DNA from: VHCN01 sp964589935
GTDB taxonomy: Bacteria > Verrucomicrobiota > Verrucomicrobiia > Limisphaerales > VHCN01
Length of the DNA: 64,000 nucleotides
Direction: 5' to 3'
Assembly: GCA_964589935.1 (NCBI GenBank)
Contig: CAZPVD010000015.1
Coordinates: forward strand, 1 to 64,000
The notes beneath the pieces are model-generated. The model was not told the DNA's origin. It did no database searches and worked only from the letters and a program-made list of their open reading frames with translations. Both the position numbers and the translations under genes were made by a program. Below are positions 40,939-50,207 of the stretch, in pieces; position 1 is the stretch's first letter, and the number at the start of each line of letters is the position of its first letter.

Positions 40939-41155
40939 AAGGCCATGCGCTCTGCGTTCACTGACCGGGACTGGTTTGGGTTGCCTGACATCAAAAACAG
41001 CGACCGCGGCTTTTCCGGCTCGACGCTCGCGGAACGGTCTGTTCTCATGTCCGGGCTTTCAGGGGAAACCGTAGCACGCCGGCGACACGGATGCTTTCAA
41101 AATCGTGCGCCAGACGTTTTTGAACACGGCTGCGGCTCCCCGCCCATCGCGCGCC

Positions 41156-42013
41156 ATGCAACACTTGTCGGGCAACCAGTTCGGCCTGCCACTGGTGTCG
41201 GATCTCGCGGTCGTGCGCAGCCATTCGTCGCAACGCATCACGTGGCACGCGCACGACGGCTGGCAGCTCCTCTTTCTGCTCAGCGGCGCGACGGCATACG
41301 AGTTCAAGCTCGATGCGGACACGCGCATCGAAATCCCCGGCGGACATTTCTGCGTCGTGCCGCCCGGCGTGCCGCATCGCGGCGTGCAGGATGCGCGTCC
41401 GCCGTGCGCGTTGTGCTTCCTCGTGCTGGACGGCCGCGCGCGCCGCGCGCTCAAGCACACGCCCTTCACTCCCGAAGACTGGCGGCGGCTGGAGCAACGT
41501 CTCCAGCGCGGGCGGCTTGAAGTGCGCCCGTTCAAAGGCGAATTGCAGCGCTCAGTTTCGGCGCTCGTGCGCGAGGCGGAAAATTTCGCGCGCCGCCAGC
41601 AAGGCGCGCTCGCGGCAGCGAGGCTGCGGCTGCTCGCGTGTGAAGTGTTGATTGCGGCTGTGGAACATCTCGACGTTCCCGCGCCTCCTTCGGGGGACCG
41701 CATTGTCGCCGCGGTCGAGCATCATCTGCGGCAGCATTTCGGCGAGGAACTGCGCATGGAAGAGGTCGCCCGCCAGCTCGGCCTAAGCCGCGCGCGATTG
41801 TTTGAGTTGTTCAAACGCGGCACCGGCATGACCCCGAACGATTATCTGCTCCGCGTGCGCGTGCACAAGGCGCGCGAATTGCTCGCCTCCACGGCGAAGT
41901 CGGTGACGACCATCGCGTTCGAGGCCGGCTTCGGTTCCAGCCAGTATTTCAGCACGGTCTTCCGGCGATACACCGGCCAGACGCCGCTCGCGTATCGCAA
42001 GGCGCACAAGTGA
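41156..42013 (+). CDS. AraC-family transcriptional regulator with N-terminal cupin
   Basis: 285 residues from ATG at 41156 (MQHLSGNQFGLP); a GTG at 41105 is also possible. Residues about 20-95 form a cupin-type sensing domain (ITWHAHDGWQLLFLLSG, GGHFCVVPPGVPHRG). The C-terminal 100 residues hold two helix-turn-helix motifs (MEEVARQLGLSRARLFELF and VTTIAFEAGFGSSQYFSTVF). The ligand is probably a sugar, judging from the family. No clear target operon is adjacent; the divergent neighbour is the pseudopilin gene. Confidence 0.9.
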   Translation: MQHLSGNQFGLPLVSDLAVVRSHSSQRITWHAHDGWQLLFLLSGATAYEFKLDADTRIEIPGGHFCVVPPGVPHRGVQDARPPCALCFLVLDGRARRALKHTPFTPEDWRRLEQRLQRGRLEVRPFKGELQRSVSALVREAENFARRQQGALAAARLRLLACEVLIAAVEHLDVPAPPSGDRIVAAVEHHLRQHFGEELRMEEVARQLGLSRARLFELFKRGTGMTPNDYLLRVRVHKARELLASTAKSVTTIAFEAGFGSSQYFSTVFRRYTGQTPLAYRKAHK

Positions 42014-42019
42014 CCAGCG

Positions 42020-42901
42020 TCAGTGCCAGTGCGGCTTCTCCGGCAGGCAGGCGTCGAACTCCTTCACCAGCTTCGCCTCGTAATCGCCCGCGTAGGCGCC
42101 GCTAAAGAAACGGTCGAGCGCCTCCTTGTGCAACCGTTCCCACGAAGCCTCCTCGCTGCCGGGATTGATCGGGTAGAAGAGCGCGCCGTTTTTCTTCGCC
42201 GCGTTGAAGTCACCCGGCGCGTCGCCGATCATAAGTATGCGATCCGACGCATACTTGCCGACGGCGGCGAACTTGATGTGCTCGGTCTTCGTGCCCATTT
42301 CCTGGCCGGCGATGATCTTCACGAACTGGTCAATGCCGTGCTCGGCCCACTCGCGCTTGAGCGCGTCGGCGGGCGTCTGCGAAATGCACATCGCGTCGGC
42401 CTGCGCGCTGATGCGCTCCAAGCACTCGCGCACGAGCGGGAATGGCGGCACGCCATGAACGATGTCCGCGACGGCGGCGTTCACCGCATCGCTCCACACC
42501 TTGACTTGTGCGAGGCCGGTGTTGCCGCGGGCAACCTCGGCGTTGAGCGTGGCGTTGCCGAGCTTGGTTTCGCGGGCGATCCATTCGTCGAGCGCGGCGG
42601 TGTCCGCAACCTTCACATTCCGCGCCTTCACCTGCGGGCGCTCGCGCAGCAGGTTGAGCGCGCGGACGAGCGCGGGAAAGCGGTTCGCGCCGCGCGTCTT
42701 CGAGTAGAGGTTCACAAAGTCCCAGCATTCGCGGGCGTATTTGCTCACGGCCTGCAGCTTGAAATGCTTCACAAACATCGGCGTGAAGCACTCCTTGTGC
42801 TTGATCTCCATGCTGTCGAAGATGCAGCCGTCGGAGTCAATGCCGACAAAGAATTCCTTGCTCGGTTTGAAGTCGCGGAGGATTTGCGCGGGGTCGCTCA
42901 T
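42020..42901 (-). CDS. HAD-superfamily hydrolase
   Basis: 293 residues from ATG at 42901 (MSDPAQILRDFKPS). Motif I is GIDSDGCIFDSM (residues about 19-30), with the DxD pattern of phosphatases. A large helical cap follows, and motif IV is RILMIGDAPGDFNAA near residue 222. The substrate is unknown; it resembles phosphoglycolate-phosphatase-like proteins but has a longer cap. The spacer before the start contains the AACTCAAAACTCGAAAC-type repeat. It is convergent with the AraC gene. Confidence 0.85.
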   Translation of the reverse strand: MSDPAQILRDFKPSKEFFVGIDSDGCIFDSMEIKHKECFTPMFVKHFKLQAVSKYARECWDFVNLYSKTRGANRFPALVRALNLLRERPQVKARNVKVADTAALDEWIARETKLGNATLNAEVARGNTGLAQVKVWSDAVNAAVADIVHGVPPFPLVRECLERISAQADAMCISQTPADALKREWAEHGIDQFVKIIAGQEMGTKTEHIKFAAVGKYASDRILMIGDAPGDFNAAKKNGALFYPINPGSEEASWERLHKEALDRFFSGAYAGDYEAKLVKEFDACLPEKPHWH

Positions 42902-43060
42902 GGGACTGCGTTGCGGGTTTCGAGTTTTGAGTTTCGGGTTGTCCGCCCGCCGGGCGGGCGAGGCGGGGCGCAGTGTTTGCAAAAGGTTCCGTCACGTCAA
43001 GGCGAAGACGGGAGTGTTTTGTTCGTGCCTTCGCGCGGCGGACCGTCATAGTGCGTGTCT

Positions 43061-44626
43061 ATGTCGTTTCGCGAGCTGGGCCTCGACGCCAACATTCTCA
43101 GAGCCATTCAGGACGCCGGTTACACCGAGCCGACGCCGATCCAGGCGGCGGCCATCCCGCACGTGCTCGCGGGGCACGACCTCATCGGCATCGCGCAGAC
43201 GGGCACGGGCAAGACGGCGGCCTTCACGCTGCCCATCCTGACGAAGCTCGTCGCGCCCGGCGCCGCGCCGCGCCGCGGCACGCGCGTGCTTGTGCTCGCG
43301 CCGACGCGCGAACTGGTCGTGCAGATCGAGGAGAACGTGCGCGCCTATGGACGACACGTGCCGGTGCGCATGGCCACGGTGTATGGCGGCGTCGGTGAAT
43401 TTCCCCAGATCAAGGCGCTGCGTTCCGGCGTGGACATCGTCGTCGCCACGCCGGGCCGCCTGCTCGACCTGATGGGCCGCAACTGCGCGGACTTCTCCGG
43501 CCTGCAATTTCTCGTGCTCGACGAGGCCGACCGGATGCTCGACATGGGCTTCATCCCCGACATCCGCCGCATTGTCTCCGCGCTGCCAAAGCAGCGGCAG
43601 ACGCTGATGTTCTCCGCCACGCTCTCGCGCGAGATAGAAAAATTGACTCATGAATTCCAGCGCGAGCCGAAGCTTGTGCAGATCGGCCGCCGCTCGAACC
43701 CCGCCGAGACCGTCACTCAGTTCGTCTATGAAGTCGCCGGCCCGCAGAAGCTCGCGCTGCTCGCGCACCTGATGCGCGACCCGGCCATGAACATGGTGCT
43801 CGTCTTTGTGCGCATGAAACACGCCGCCGACCGCGTCGCGTCCCAGTTGGAGCGGCATAACATCCGCACCGCCACGCTGCATTCGAACCGCTCGCAAAGC
43901 CAGCGGATGCGCGCGTTGCGGGATTTCAAGCAGGGCCACGTGCGCGTGCTCGTCGCCACGGACATCGCGGCGCGCGGCATTGATGTGGACGGCATTTCGC
44001 ACGTCGTGAACTTCGATTTCCCGCTGCACCCGGAGGACTACGTCCACCGCATCGGACGCACGGGCCGGGCGAACGCCGTGGGCGACGCGATCAGTTTCGT
44101 GTCGCATGACGAACAGCGCGCGCTGCGTTCGCTGGAGCGTTTCATCGGCCGCGGCCTCATCCGCAAACGCGCGGAAGGTTTCAACCCCGCGGCGCTGCCG
44201 CCGCCCGCACCCGCGCAACAGGCGCATCGCGACGAGCGCCTGGCCTTCGGTCAACGCGAAGAACCACGGCAGGGCGGGCAGCAACGCGAGCACCGGCAGC
44301 CGCAAGCCCAGCGCGCGTGGCAGCAGCGCACCGAACCGCCGCGCGAGGAACAGCGCCGTGGTCCCGCTCAGTGGCGCGAAGAGCGGCCTTACCGCAAGCC
44401 TTTCCCGCAGCAGGCACGTTATCCCGCGCAAGAACGCCGCGCGGAACCGCACACGGGCGGGCCGCGCCGCGAAGAACACCCGCAGTCCGAACGACCTAAT
44501 GAACCGCGGCCCGAACGCGGACCGCAACAGCGCGAACAATGGCAGGGCGGGCCACGCCGTTCACCGGGCTTTGGCGGGCGGAAGCCGGGCGGCTTTGGCA
44601 GGCCACCGTTCAAGAAGCGCTGGTAA
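43061..44626 (+). CDS. rhlE: DEAD-box RNA helicase, RhlE-like
   Basis: ATP-dependent RNA helicase of 521 residues; start MSFRELGLD at 43061 (or MSM, 6 bp earlier). All core motifs are seen: Q motif PTPIQAAAIP, motif I AQTGTGKTAAF, Ia PTRELV, II VLDEADRML, III SATLS, V ARGIDVDGI and VI HRIGRTGR. The last 150 residues are low-complexity, rich in Arg, Gln, Pro and Gly, ending GGFGRPPFKKRW, typical of an RNA-binding tail. It is followed by a strong terminator shared with gnd. Confidence 0.95.
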   Translation: MSFRELGLDANILRAIQDAGYTEPTPIQAAAIPHVLAGHDLIGIAQTGTGKTAAFTLPILTKLVAPGAAPRRGTRVLVLAPTRELVVQIEENVRAYGRHVPVRMATVYGGVGEFPQIKALRSGVDIVVATPGRLLDLMGRNCADFSGLQFLVLDEADRMLDMGFIPDIRRIVSALPKQRQTLMFSATLSREIEKLTHEFQREPKLVQIGRRSNPAETVTQFVYEVAGPQKLALLAHLMRDPAMNMVLVFVRMKHAADRVASQLERHNIRTATLHSNRSQSQRMRALRDFKQGHVRVLVATDIAARGIDVDGISHVVNFDFPLHPEDYVHRIGRTGRANAVGDAISFVSHDEQRALRSLERFIGRGLIRKRAEGFNPAALPPPAPAQQAHRDERLAFGQREEPRQGGQQREHRQPQAQRAWQQRTEPPREEQRRGPAQWREERPYRKPFPQQARYPAQERRAEPHTGGPRREEHPQSERPNEPRPERGPQQREQWQGGPRRSPGFGGRKPGGFGRPPFKKRW

Positions 44627-44636
44627 GCGCCGAAAC

Positions 44637-44672
44637 GAAAACGCCCGGCTGCGCGAGCAACCGGGCGTTTTG
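44637..44672. terminator. Bidirectional terminator between rhlE and gnd
   Basis: AAAACGCCCGG, a 12-nt loop and CCGGGCGTTTT form an 11-bp stem. A run of T follows on each strand, so it can end both convergent genes. Confidence 0.9.
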
Positions 44673-44689
44673 TTTGAATTGTGAGCCGC

Positions 44690-46162
44690 TTACACGTTGT
44701 AAGTGGACGACGACGTCGTGCCGCCGCGGCCGGTCCAGTTCGTGTGGAAGAACTCGCCGCGCGGTTTGTCCACGCGCTCGTAGGTGTGTGCGCCGAAGTA
44801 GTCGCGCTGCGCCTGCAACAGATTCGCCGGCAGCACGGCCGCGCGATACTGGTCGTAGAAGTTCAGCGCGGTGCTGAAGGCAGGCGCCGGGATGCCGCGC
44901 AACGCCGCCGTCGAGACGACCTTTCGCCAGCCTTTCTGACAGCGCTTGATCTCGCCGCGGAAGTAGTCGTCGAGCATCAGGTTGGTGAGCTTCGGGTTCT
45001 TGTCGAAGGCTTCCTTGATCTTGCCGAGGAAGCGCGAGCGGATGATGCAGCCGCCGCGCCACATCAACGCAATGCCGCCGTAGTTCAAGTTCCATCCGTA
45101 TTCCTTCGCCGCCGCGCGCATGAGCATGTAGCCCTGCGCGTAGCTGACGATCTTCGAGGAGTAGAGCGCGTCGCGGATGTCGGCGATGAACTGCTTTTTC
45201 TTCTCTGCGTTGGCCGCGATGCTTGTGAGGACGGGGCGCGGGCCTTTCAACTTCTTCTGCGCCTTCACGCGCTCGTCCTTCAATGCCGAGACACAACGCG
45301 AGTAAACTGCTTCCGCGATAAGCGTGATGGGGATGCCCATGTCCTGCGAATTCACCACCGTCCACTTGCCGGTGCCTTTCTGGCCGGCGGTGTCGAGAAT
45401 CTTGTCCACAAGGGGCGCGCCATCGGCGTCCTTGAATGCAAGGATGTCGCGGCTGATTTCGATGAGGTAGCTGTCGAGGTCGCCAGTATTCCATTCCTTG
45501 AGGACCTCGTGCATCTCGTCAGCGCTCATGCCGAGGCCGGTCTTCATGATGTTGTAACCCTCGCAGATGAGCTGCATGTCACCGTATTCGATGCCGTTGT
45601 GGACCATCTTGACGTAATGGCCCGCGCCCTGTTCCCCGACCCAGTCGCAGCAGGGCGAGCCGTCGGTGACCTTCGCGGAGATGCCTTGGAAAATGTTCTT
45701 CACGTGCGGCCATGCGGCGGGCGAACCGCCGGGCATGATGCTTGGGCCGTGGCGCGCGCCCTCCTCGCCGCCGCTCACGCCGGTGCCGATGTAAAGCAGG
45801 CCCTTGCCCTCGACGTATTTCACGCGGCGGTTCGTGTCCTCGAAGAGCGAGTTGCCGCCGTCAATGATGATGTCGCCGCCTTCGAGATGCGGGAGGAGTT
45901 GCTCGATGAACTCGTCCACCGCGGCGCCGGCCTTGACCATGAGCATGACGCGGCGGGGCTTCTTGAGCAGGCCGACCATCTCGGCGATGGAGTGCGCGCC
46001 GAGCACCTTGGTGCCCTTGGCCTCCTTCGCGAGGAAGTCGTCCACCTTGCTCGTGGTGCGGTTGTAGGCCACGACGGTGAAGCCGTGGTCGTTCATGTTG
46101 AGGATGAGGTTCTGGCCCATCACGGCCAGCCCGATGAGTGCGATGTCAGCTTGAGGTTCCAT
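44690..46162 (-). CDS. gnd: 6-phosphogluconate dehydrogenase, decarboxylating
   Basis: Pentose-phosphate enzyme making ribulose 5-phosphate, CO2 and NADPH. 490 residues. Signatures: IALIGLAVMGQNLILNM (NADP loop), VSGGEEGARHGPSIMPGGS, VKMVHNGIEYGDMQLI with catalytic Lys and Asn, LDTAGQKGTGKWTV and the C-terminal FHTNWTGRGGTTSSSTYNV. Normal length. It faces the rhlE gene across a shared terminator. Confidence 0.97.
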   Translation of the reverse strand: MEPQADIALIGLAVMGQNLILNMNDHGFTVVAYNRTTSKVDDFLAKEAKGTKVLGAHSIAEMVGLLKKPRRVMLMVKAGAAVDEFIEQLLPHLEGGDIIIDGGNSLFEDTNRRVKYVEGKGLLYIGTGVSGGEEGARHGPSIMPGGSPAAWPHVKNIFQGISAKVTDGSPCCDWVGEQGAGHYVKMVHNGIEYGDMQLICEGYNIMKTGLGMSADEMHEVLKEWNTGDLDSYLIEISRDILAFKDADGAPLVDKILDTAGQKGTGKWTVVNSQDMGIPITLIAEAVYSRCVSALKDERVKAQKKLKGPRPVLTSIAANAEKKKQFIADIRDALYSSKIVSYAQGYMLMRAAAKEYGWNLNYGGIALMWRGGCIIRSRFLGKIKEAFDKNPKLTNLMLDDYFRGEIKRCQKGWRKVVSTAALRGIPAPAFSTALNFYDQYRAAVLPANLLQAQRDYFGAHTYERVDKPRGEFFHTNWTGRGGTTSSSTYNV

Positions 46163-46281
46163 GTTGAGTTTCCTTCAAAACAGGCCGCAACCATAGCGGA
46201 GCACGGCGCGAGCGCGAGAAAATTTTCAATCGGTAAAGTGCAATTTGAAAATGCCGCGGCGAACTTCGCTCGCGGCTTCGC

Positions 46282-46776
46282 CTAAAATTGCAGCCGCGCG
46301 TCGCTCTTGAGCATCTCGTCCAGCGCGGGCCAGTTCGTCTGGTTCATCGAGGCGAATGCGTTGAGATACACGGCCACGACGGGCTGCGGATGCTTCGCGA
46401 GGATGGCGTCCACGGCGGCGCGCACCTTCGTGTCGTCCATCGTGTCGGGCAGGTTCTCGACCGCGCCGTCCTTGTGCGGGACGCCGAGCGCATCGAGGAA
46501 ATCCTTCAGCAGCGCGGTCTGCTTCTTCATCAGCCAGCCTTGCAGGAGCGCCTGCGCGGGCGCTTCGAGCGCGGGCTTGGCGAGCGCGGCGACCATGCCC
46601 GGATGCCGCTGCGCGCGCGGCTGGTGCTCGAGGAAAACGGGGCGGACCTTGCGCGCCTGCGCGACGGCGTTGAGCGTGGCCTTGTAAAGCGGCTTGTCCT
46701 GCGCGAAGGCGAATTCAAGGATTTCGCCGGACAACGCGGCGGGCATGAAGCCAAACAGTTCGTGGGCGGTGAGCAT
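46282..46776 (-). CDS. Protein of unknown function
   Basis: 164 residues starting MLTAHELFGFMPAALSGEIL. Helical, soluble, without Cys, signal peptide or recognisable motif; central KPALEAPAQALLQGWLMKKQ. I do not recognise the family. It is divergent from trpS (112 bp upstream of the trpS start) and lies upstream of gnd on the same strand. Codon usage and third-position GC match the real genes around it, which supports it as coding. Confidence 0.65.
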   Translation of the reverse strand: MLTAHELFGFMPAALSGEILEFAFAQDKPLYKATLNAVAQARKVRPVFLEHQPRAQRHPGMVAALAKPALEAPAQALLQGWLMKKQTALLKDFLDALGVPHKDGAVENLPDTMDDTKVRAAVDAILAKHPQPVVAVYLNAFASMNQTNWPALDEMLKSDARLQF

Positions 46777-46888
46777 CGTGGCCGTTCAAAAACGGCGCGC
46801 GAGTGTAGAACGGGGAGCGCAAATGGCAAGCGCGTTGCGCGGGCAAAACCATTGCCCCGTTGCGCGGCTCCTTGTTACCGTCGCGCGC

Positions 46889-47854
46889 ATGCGAATTCTG
46901 TCCGGCATCCAGCCCTCGGGCGCGCTGCACCTCGGCAATTACTTCGGCATGATGCGCCCGGCCGTCGAGCTGCAGGCGCGCGGCGAGTGCTTCTACTTCA
47001 TCGCAAACTACCACTCGATGACCTCGCTCTTCGACGCCGCCGAGCGGCGGCGCAATTCCCTCGACGTGGCGCTGGACTTCCTCGCGTGCGGACTCGACCC
47101 GGCGCGCTCGGTCTTCTTCCGCCAGTCCGACGTGCCCGAAGTCACCGAGCTGACGTGGATGCTCTCGAGCGTCACGCCCATGAGCCGCCTCGAACTCTGC
47201 CACAGCTACAAGGACAAGATCGCCCACGGCGTCTCGCCCAACCACGGCCTCTTCGCCTACCCGGTGCTCATGGCCGCGGACATCCTCATCTACGATTCCA
47301 ATCTCGTGCCCGTCGGCCGCGACCAGAAGCAGCACATCGAAATCACGCGCGACATCGCCGTGAAGTGGAACGAACTCTACGGCCAGACCTTCATCATCCC
47401 CGAGGCGGAAATCCGCGACGCCGTCGCCGTCGTGCCCGGCACCGACGGGCAGAAGATGAGCAAGAGCTACGGCAACACCATCGAGATTTTCGGCGACGAA
47501 AAGGCGCTGCGCAAAAAAATCATGGGCATCGTCATGGACAGCCGCACGCCGCTGGAACCCAAGCCCGACGCGGACAAAAACATCGCCGTGCAACTGCTCA
47601 AGCTCGTCGCGCCCGCCGATGTAGCGGGTGATTTTGAGAATCGTCTCCGCGCCGGCGGCCTCGGCTACGGCGATTTGAAGAAGGCCCTGTTCGAGCACTA
47701 CTGGAATTTCTTTGCCGGGCCTCGAACGAAGCGCGCCGAACTGGAGAAGAACCTCGACCACGTGAACCAAATCCTGCGCGACGGCGCGGCGAAGGCACGC
47801 GCGCTCGCTCAAACCGTGCTCAAGCGCGCGAAGCAGGCGAGTGGGCTGGATTGA
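46889..47854 (+). CDS. trpS: Tryptophan-tRNA ligase
   Basis: Charges tRNA-Trp. 321 residues from ATG at 46889 (MRILSGIQPSGALHLGNYFG); the open frame upstream of it is not coding. Class I motifs: HIGH type as LHLGNY and the KMSKS loop as GQKMSKSYGN. Also PVLMAADILIYDSNLVPVG and DQKQHIEITRDIA, standard for TrpRS. Length is normal. Confidence 0.97.
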   Translation: MRILSGIQPSGALHLGNYFGMMRPAVELQARGECFYFIANYHSMTSLFDAAERRRNSLDVALDFLACGLDPARSVFFRQSDVPEVTELTWMLSSVTPMSRLELCHSYKDKIAHGVSPNHGLFAYPVLMAADILIYDSNLVPVGRDQKQHIEITRDIAVKWNELYGQTFIIPEAEIRDAVAVVPGTDGQKMSKSYGNTIEIFGDEKALRKKIMGIVMDSRTPLEPKPDADKNIAVQLLKLVAPADVAGDFENRLRAGGLGYGDLKKALFEHYWNFFAGPRTKRAELEKNLDHVNQILRDGAAKARALAQTVLKRAKQASGLD

Positions 47855-47978
47855 GAGTGCAACAGCGCGGACAACGGCGGACACATCGGTTCAAACCGGA
47901 AATGCTTCTGGACAAAAGCTAGCCCATGTTGACCAATCGCACCGAAACTGAGTAGTATGCGGCAAGTTGTTGCACGCC

Positions 47979-48281
47979 ATGACTGAGTTCCCAGCCAAAT
48001 TTCCAGAGACACGATTGATTCCGCGCCCGCCGACGTTGCGCGGGAAGTTGGCAGCCATTTGGGATTGGGACATGACGATCAATCATCGCCTTCACAAGAT
48101 CGGAGGCGTGCCAGATTGGATTCAGGATGATGAGACGCCAGAGTGCTGCGGACAGCCAGCCACATTTTACGGGCAGCTTGGGTCACTCGACCGGAAACAC
48201 GACTTGATCGACAACGGATTGATTTACGTTTTCATTTGCAGGAAGTGCAAGAAAGCGCATTCGGTGTTTCAGTTCTCATGA
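47979..48281 (+). CDS. Small protein with zinc-binding-type cysteines, unknown function
   Basis: 100 residues from ATG at 47979 (MTEFPAKFPETR; a start four codons earlier is possible). It contains GGVPDWIQDDETPECCG, TFYGQLGSLD and the terminal FICRKCKKAHSVFQF. This resembles the C-terminal part of DUF1963/YwqG-like proteins, whose cysteines may bind a metal. The function is unknown. Lower GC than trpS and queG on either side suggests a different history. Confidence 0.65.
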   Translation: MTEFPAKFPETRLIPRPPTLRGKLAAIWDWDMTINHRLHKIGGVPDWIQDDETPECCGQPATFYGQLGSLDRKHDLIDNGLIYVFICRKCKKAHSVFQFS

Positions 48282-48337
48282 AGGCGCTGTCTGACCCTGC
48301 GCCACAGTGAATTCAGCCGTCGCCCCTCCTACCCGCT

Positions 48338-49447
48338 CTACGTGTCCTTCTGCGCACTTCGCCGCCCAATTTCCTCGATTGCCCACGTCGCGTGTTCGGC
48401 GATGAGCGGTTCGGTGTCGTGCGCGGCGCGTTCGAGTGCGGGCAGGGCGCGCGCGTCGCCGGTGTTGCCGAGCGCGACGCAGACGTTGCGCAGCAGGCCG
48501 CGCCGTTTCGCGCGCAGCACGGGCGTTCCCGCGAAGCGTTGCCTGAAGGCCGCATCGTCGAGCGCGAGCAGTTCGAGCAAATCGGGCTGCTGAAAATCTT
48601 CACGCGCGTGCTGCTTCATCAGCCGACCTTCTTGCGCGAACTTGTTCCACGGACAGACCGCGAGGCAGTCGTCGCAGCCGAAGATGCGCGCGCCGATCGC
48701 GGGGCGCAGTTCCACCGGGATGCTGCCCTTGAGCTCGATGGTCAGGTAGGAGATGCAGCGGCGCGCGTCCAGCTCGAACGGCGCGGTGATGCACTGCGTC
48801 GGGCACGCGGCGAGGCAGCGCGCGCAGTTGCCGCAATGATTTTTCTCCGGCGAGTCGGGGGCGAGTTCGAGCGTGGTGATGATTTCCGAAAGGTAAATCC
48901 AGTTGCCGAGGCGGCGGCTGATGAGGTTGGTGTGCTTGCCGACGAAGCCCAGCCCGGCGCGCTGCGCGAGGTCGCGCTCCAAGAGCGGCCCGGTGTCCAC
49001 ATACCAGAGCGAGCGCGTGCCCGCGCCGCCGAGGCCATCCACGAAGGCGCTCAACGTCTTGAGCCGTTCGCCAAGAACGTCGTGATAATCAGTGAAGCGC
49101 GCGTAACGGGCGACCACGCCGTTGGCAGGCGAGGGGCGGGAGAAATTTGAGGCGATAGGCTCGGCCAACGGAACGTCGTCTGCCTGCCTCTCGCCTCCAT
49201 TGCCCATCGCCTCTCGCCTTCCCTGAAAATAACTCGCCGCGAGCGTGATGACGCTGCGCGCGCCTTCGAGCACGCGCCGAGGTTCGACGCGCTTCTCCGC
49301 GTTGCGGTGCAAGTAGCCCATCTCGCCGTGGCGTTCTGCGGCGAGCCATTGCTCGAACTGCGGCGCGCTTGCGGGCGCTTCCGCTGTTGTGAAGCGGCAG
49401 TCGTCGAAGCCGAGTTCGCGCGCGCGTTGGCGGATGGTTTCCTTCAC
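48338..49447 (-). CDS. queG: Epoxyqueuosine reductase
   Basis: Last step of queuosine synthesis in tRNA. 369 residues from GTG at 49447, which is 1 bp after the aroK stop and has GGAGGT at the right distance. Two 4Fe-4S clusters: CGNCARCLAACPTQC and CDDCLAVCPWNKF. There is a HEAT-like C-terminus (LLRNVCVALGNTGDARALPAL). Residues about 75-107, just before the conserved VARYARFTDYHDVLG, are an extra stretch encoded by a palindromic GGCGAGAGGCG-type repeat (49127-49223). Confidence 0.93.
   Translation of the reverse strand: MKETIRQRARELGFDDCRFTTAEAPASAPQFEQWLAAERHGEMGYLHRNAEKRVEPRRVLEGARSVITLAASYFQGRREAMGNGGERQADDVPLAEPIASNFSRPSPANGVVARYARFTDYHDVLGERLKTLSAFVDGLGGAGTRSLWYVDTGPLLERDLAQRAGLGFVGKHTNLISRRLGNWIYLSEIITTLELAPDSPEKNHCGNCARCLAACPTQCITAPFELDARRCISYLTIELKGSIPVELRPAIGARIFGCDDCLAVCPWNKFAQEGRLMKQHAREDFQQPDLLELLALDDAAFRQRFAGTPVLRAKRRGLLRNVCVALGNTGDARALPALERAAHDTEPLIAEHATWAIEEIGRRSAQKDT
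49127..49223. repeat. Interspersed palindromic repeat inserted in frame in queG
   Basis: The left part (49127-49160) matches the intergenic repeat at 25313-25347. The right part (49181-49223) carries the same GAGGCGAGAGGC-type words in inverted orientation (CTCTCGCC, CATCGCCTCTCGCC). The reading frame of queG stays open across it and adds about 33 residues that other QueG proteins, as I know them, lack. Confidence 0.7.
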
Positions 49448-49448
49448 G

Positions 49449-49988
49449 TCACACCTCCGCGGCATCGTTGCGGGCGCGGCGGAATTGCAGGAGCACCTGT
49501 TGCGCGACCTCGCGGATGGAGCGCGACTCGGTGTTCACGAGCACGTCGGACTGCTTGTAGGCCTTTTCGCGCTGGGCAAGCAGCTCGCGGATTTTCCCGA
49601 GCGCGTCGTCGCCCTGCAACAGCGGCCGGTGCGTGTGCTCGCGCGTGCGCTGCCAGATGGTTTCGGGCGCGGCCCAGAGGCACACGACGAGCGCGTGGGA
49701 CTTGAGGCTCGCGAGGTTGGCGGGATTCACGATCAATCCGCCGCCGGTGGAGATGACGAGGCCGCTGCGCGCGGCAAGCTGCGCGAGCACGTCGCTCTCC
49801 AACTGGCGGAAGACGGTCTCGCCGGCCTGTGTGAAGATGTCGCTGACGGTGCGGCCCGTGCGTTCCTCGATGAGGGCGTCGGTGTCCACGAACTCGAAGC
49901 CCAGCTCCGCGGCCACAAGCTGCCCGACGGAGGACTTGCCCGTGCCCATGAAGCCCGCGAGGGCGAGGTTGCGAATCTGCCGGCTCAC
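49449..49988 (-). CDS. aroK: Shikimate kinase
   Basis: Phosphorylates shikimate. 179 residues with the P-loop GFMGTGKSSVG (residues 13-23), the substrate site FVDTDALIEERTG, and STGGGLIVNPANL. Normal length. The stop is immediately followed by the GTG start of queG. A start at MSRQIRNLALAG fits the family. Confidence 0.96.
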   Translation of the reverse strand: MSRQIRNLALAGFMGTGKSSVGQLVAAELGFEFVDTDALIEERTGRTVSDIFTQAGETVFRQLESDVLAQLAARSGLVISTGGGLIVNPANLASLKSHALVVCLWAAPETIWQRTREHTHRPLLQGDDALGKIRELLAQREKAYKQSDVLVNTESRSIREVAQQVLLQFRRARNDAAEV

Positions 49989-50207
49989 GGCGCAACCATG
50001 CCGCAGCGCGCGGCGGCTGGCACGAAGTTTCCGCGACGGCGGGCGAGGCGGGCGGGCGGGGCCGGTTTTTTCGGATGCGCTTTTTTCTTGCGATGCCTTC
50101 AGCCGCGCACTAAGAAGTCGGCAAACGTAATCCCAGAGTCAGCCCGGCTCGCGCTTGGCTTCCGCGTTCAACCGCGGCGTCCGCGTCCGGCACAACGAAA
50201 GGCGATC

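Noticed and set aside
49989..50207. Promoter or riboswitch before the molybdenum hydroxylase operon
   Set aside because: The sequence is GC-rich without a recognisable Moco-riboswitch-like fold; I could not support a call by eye.
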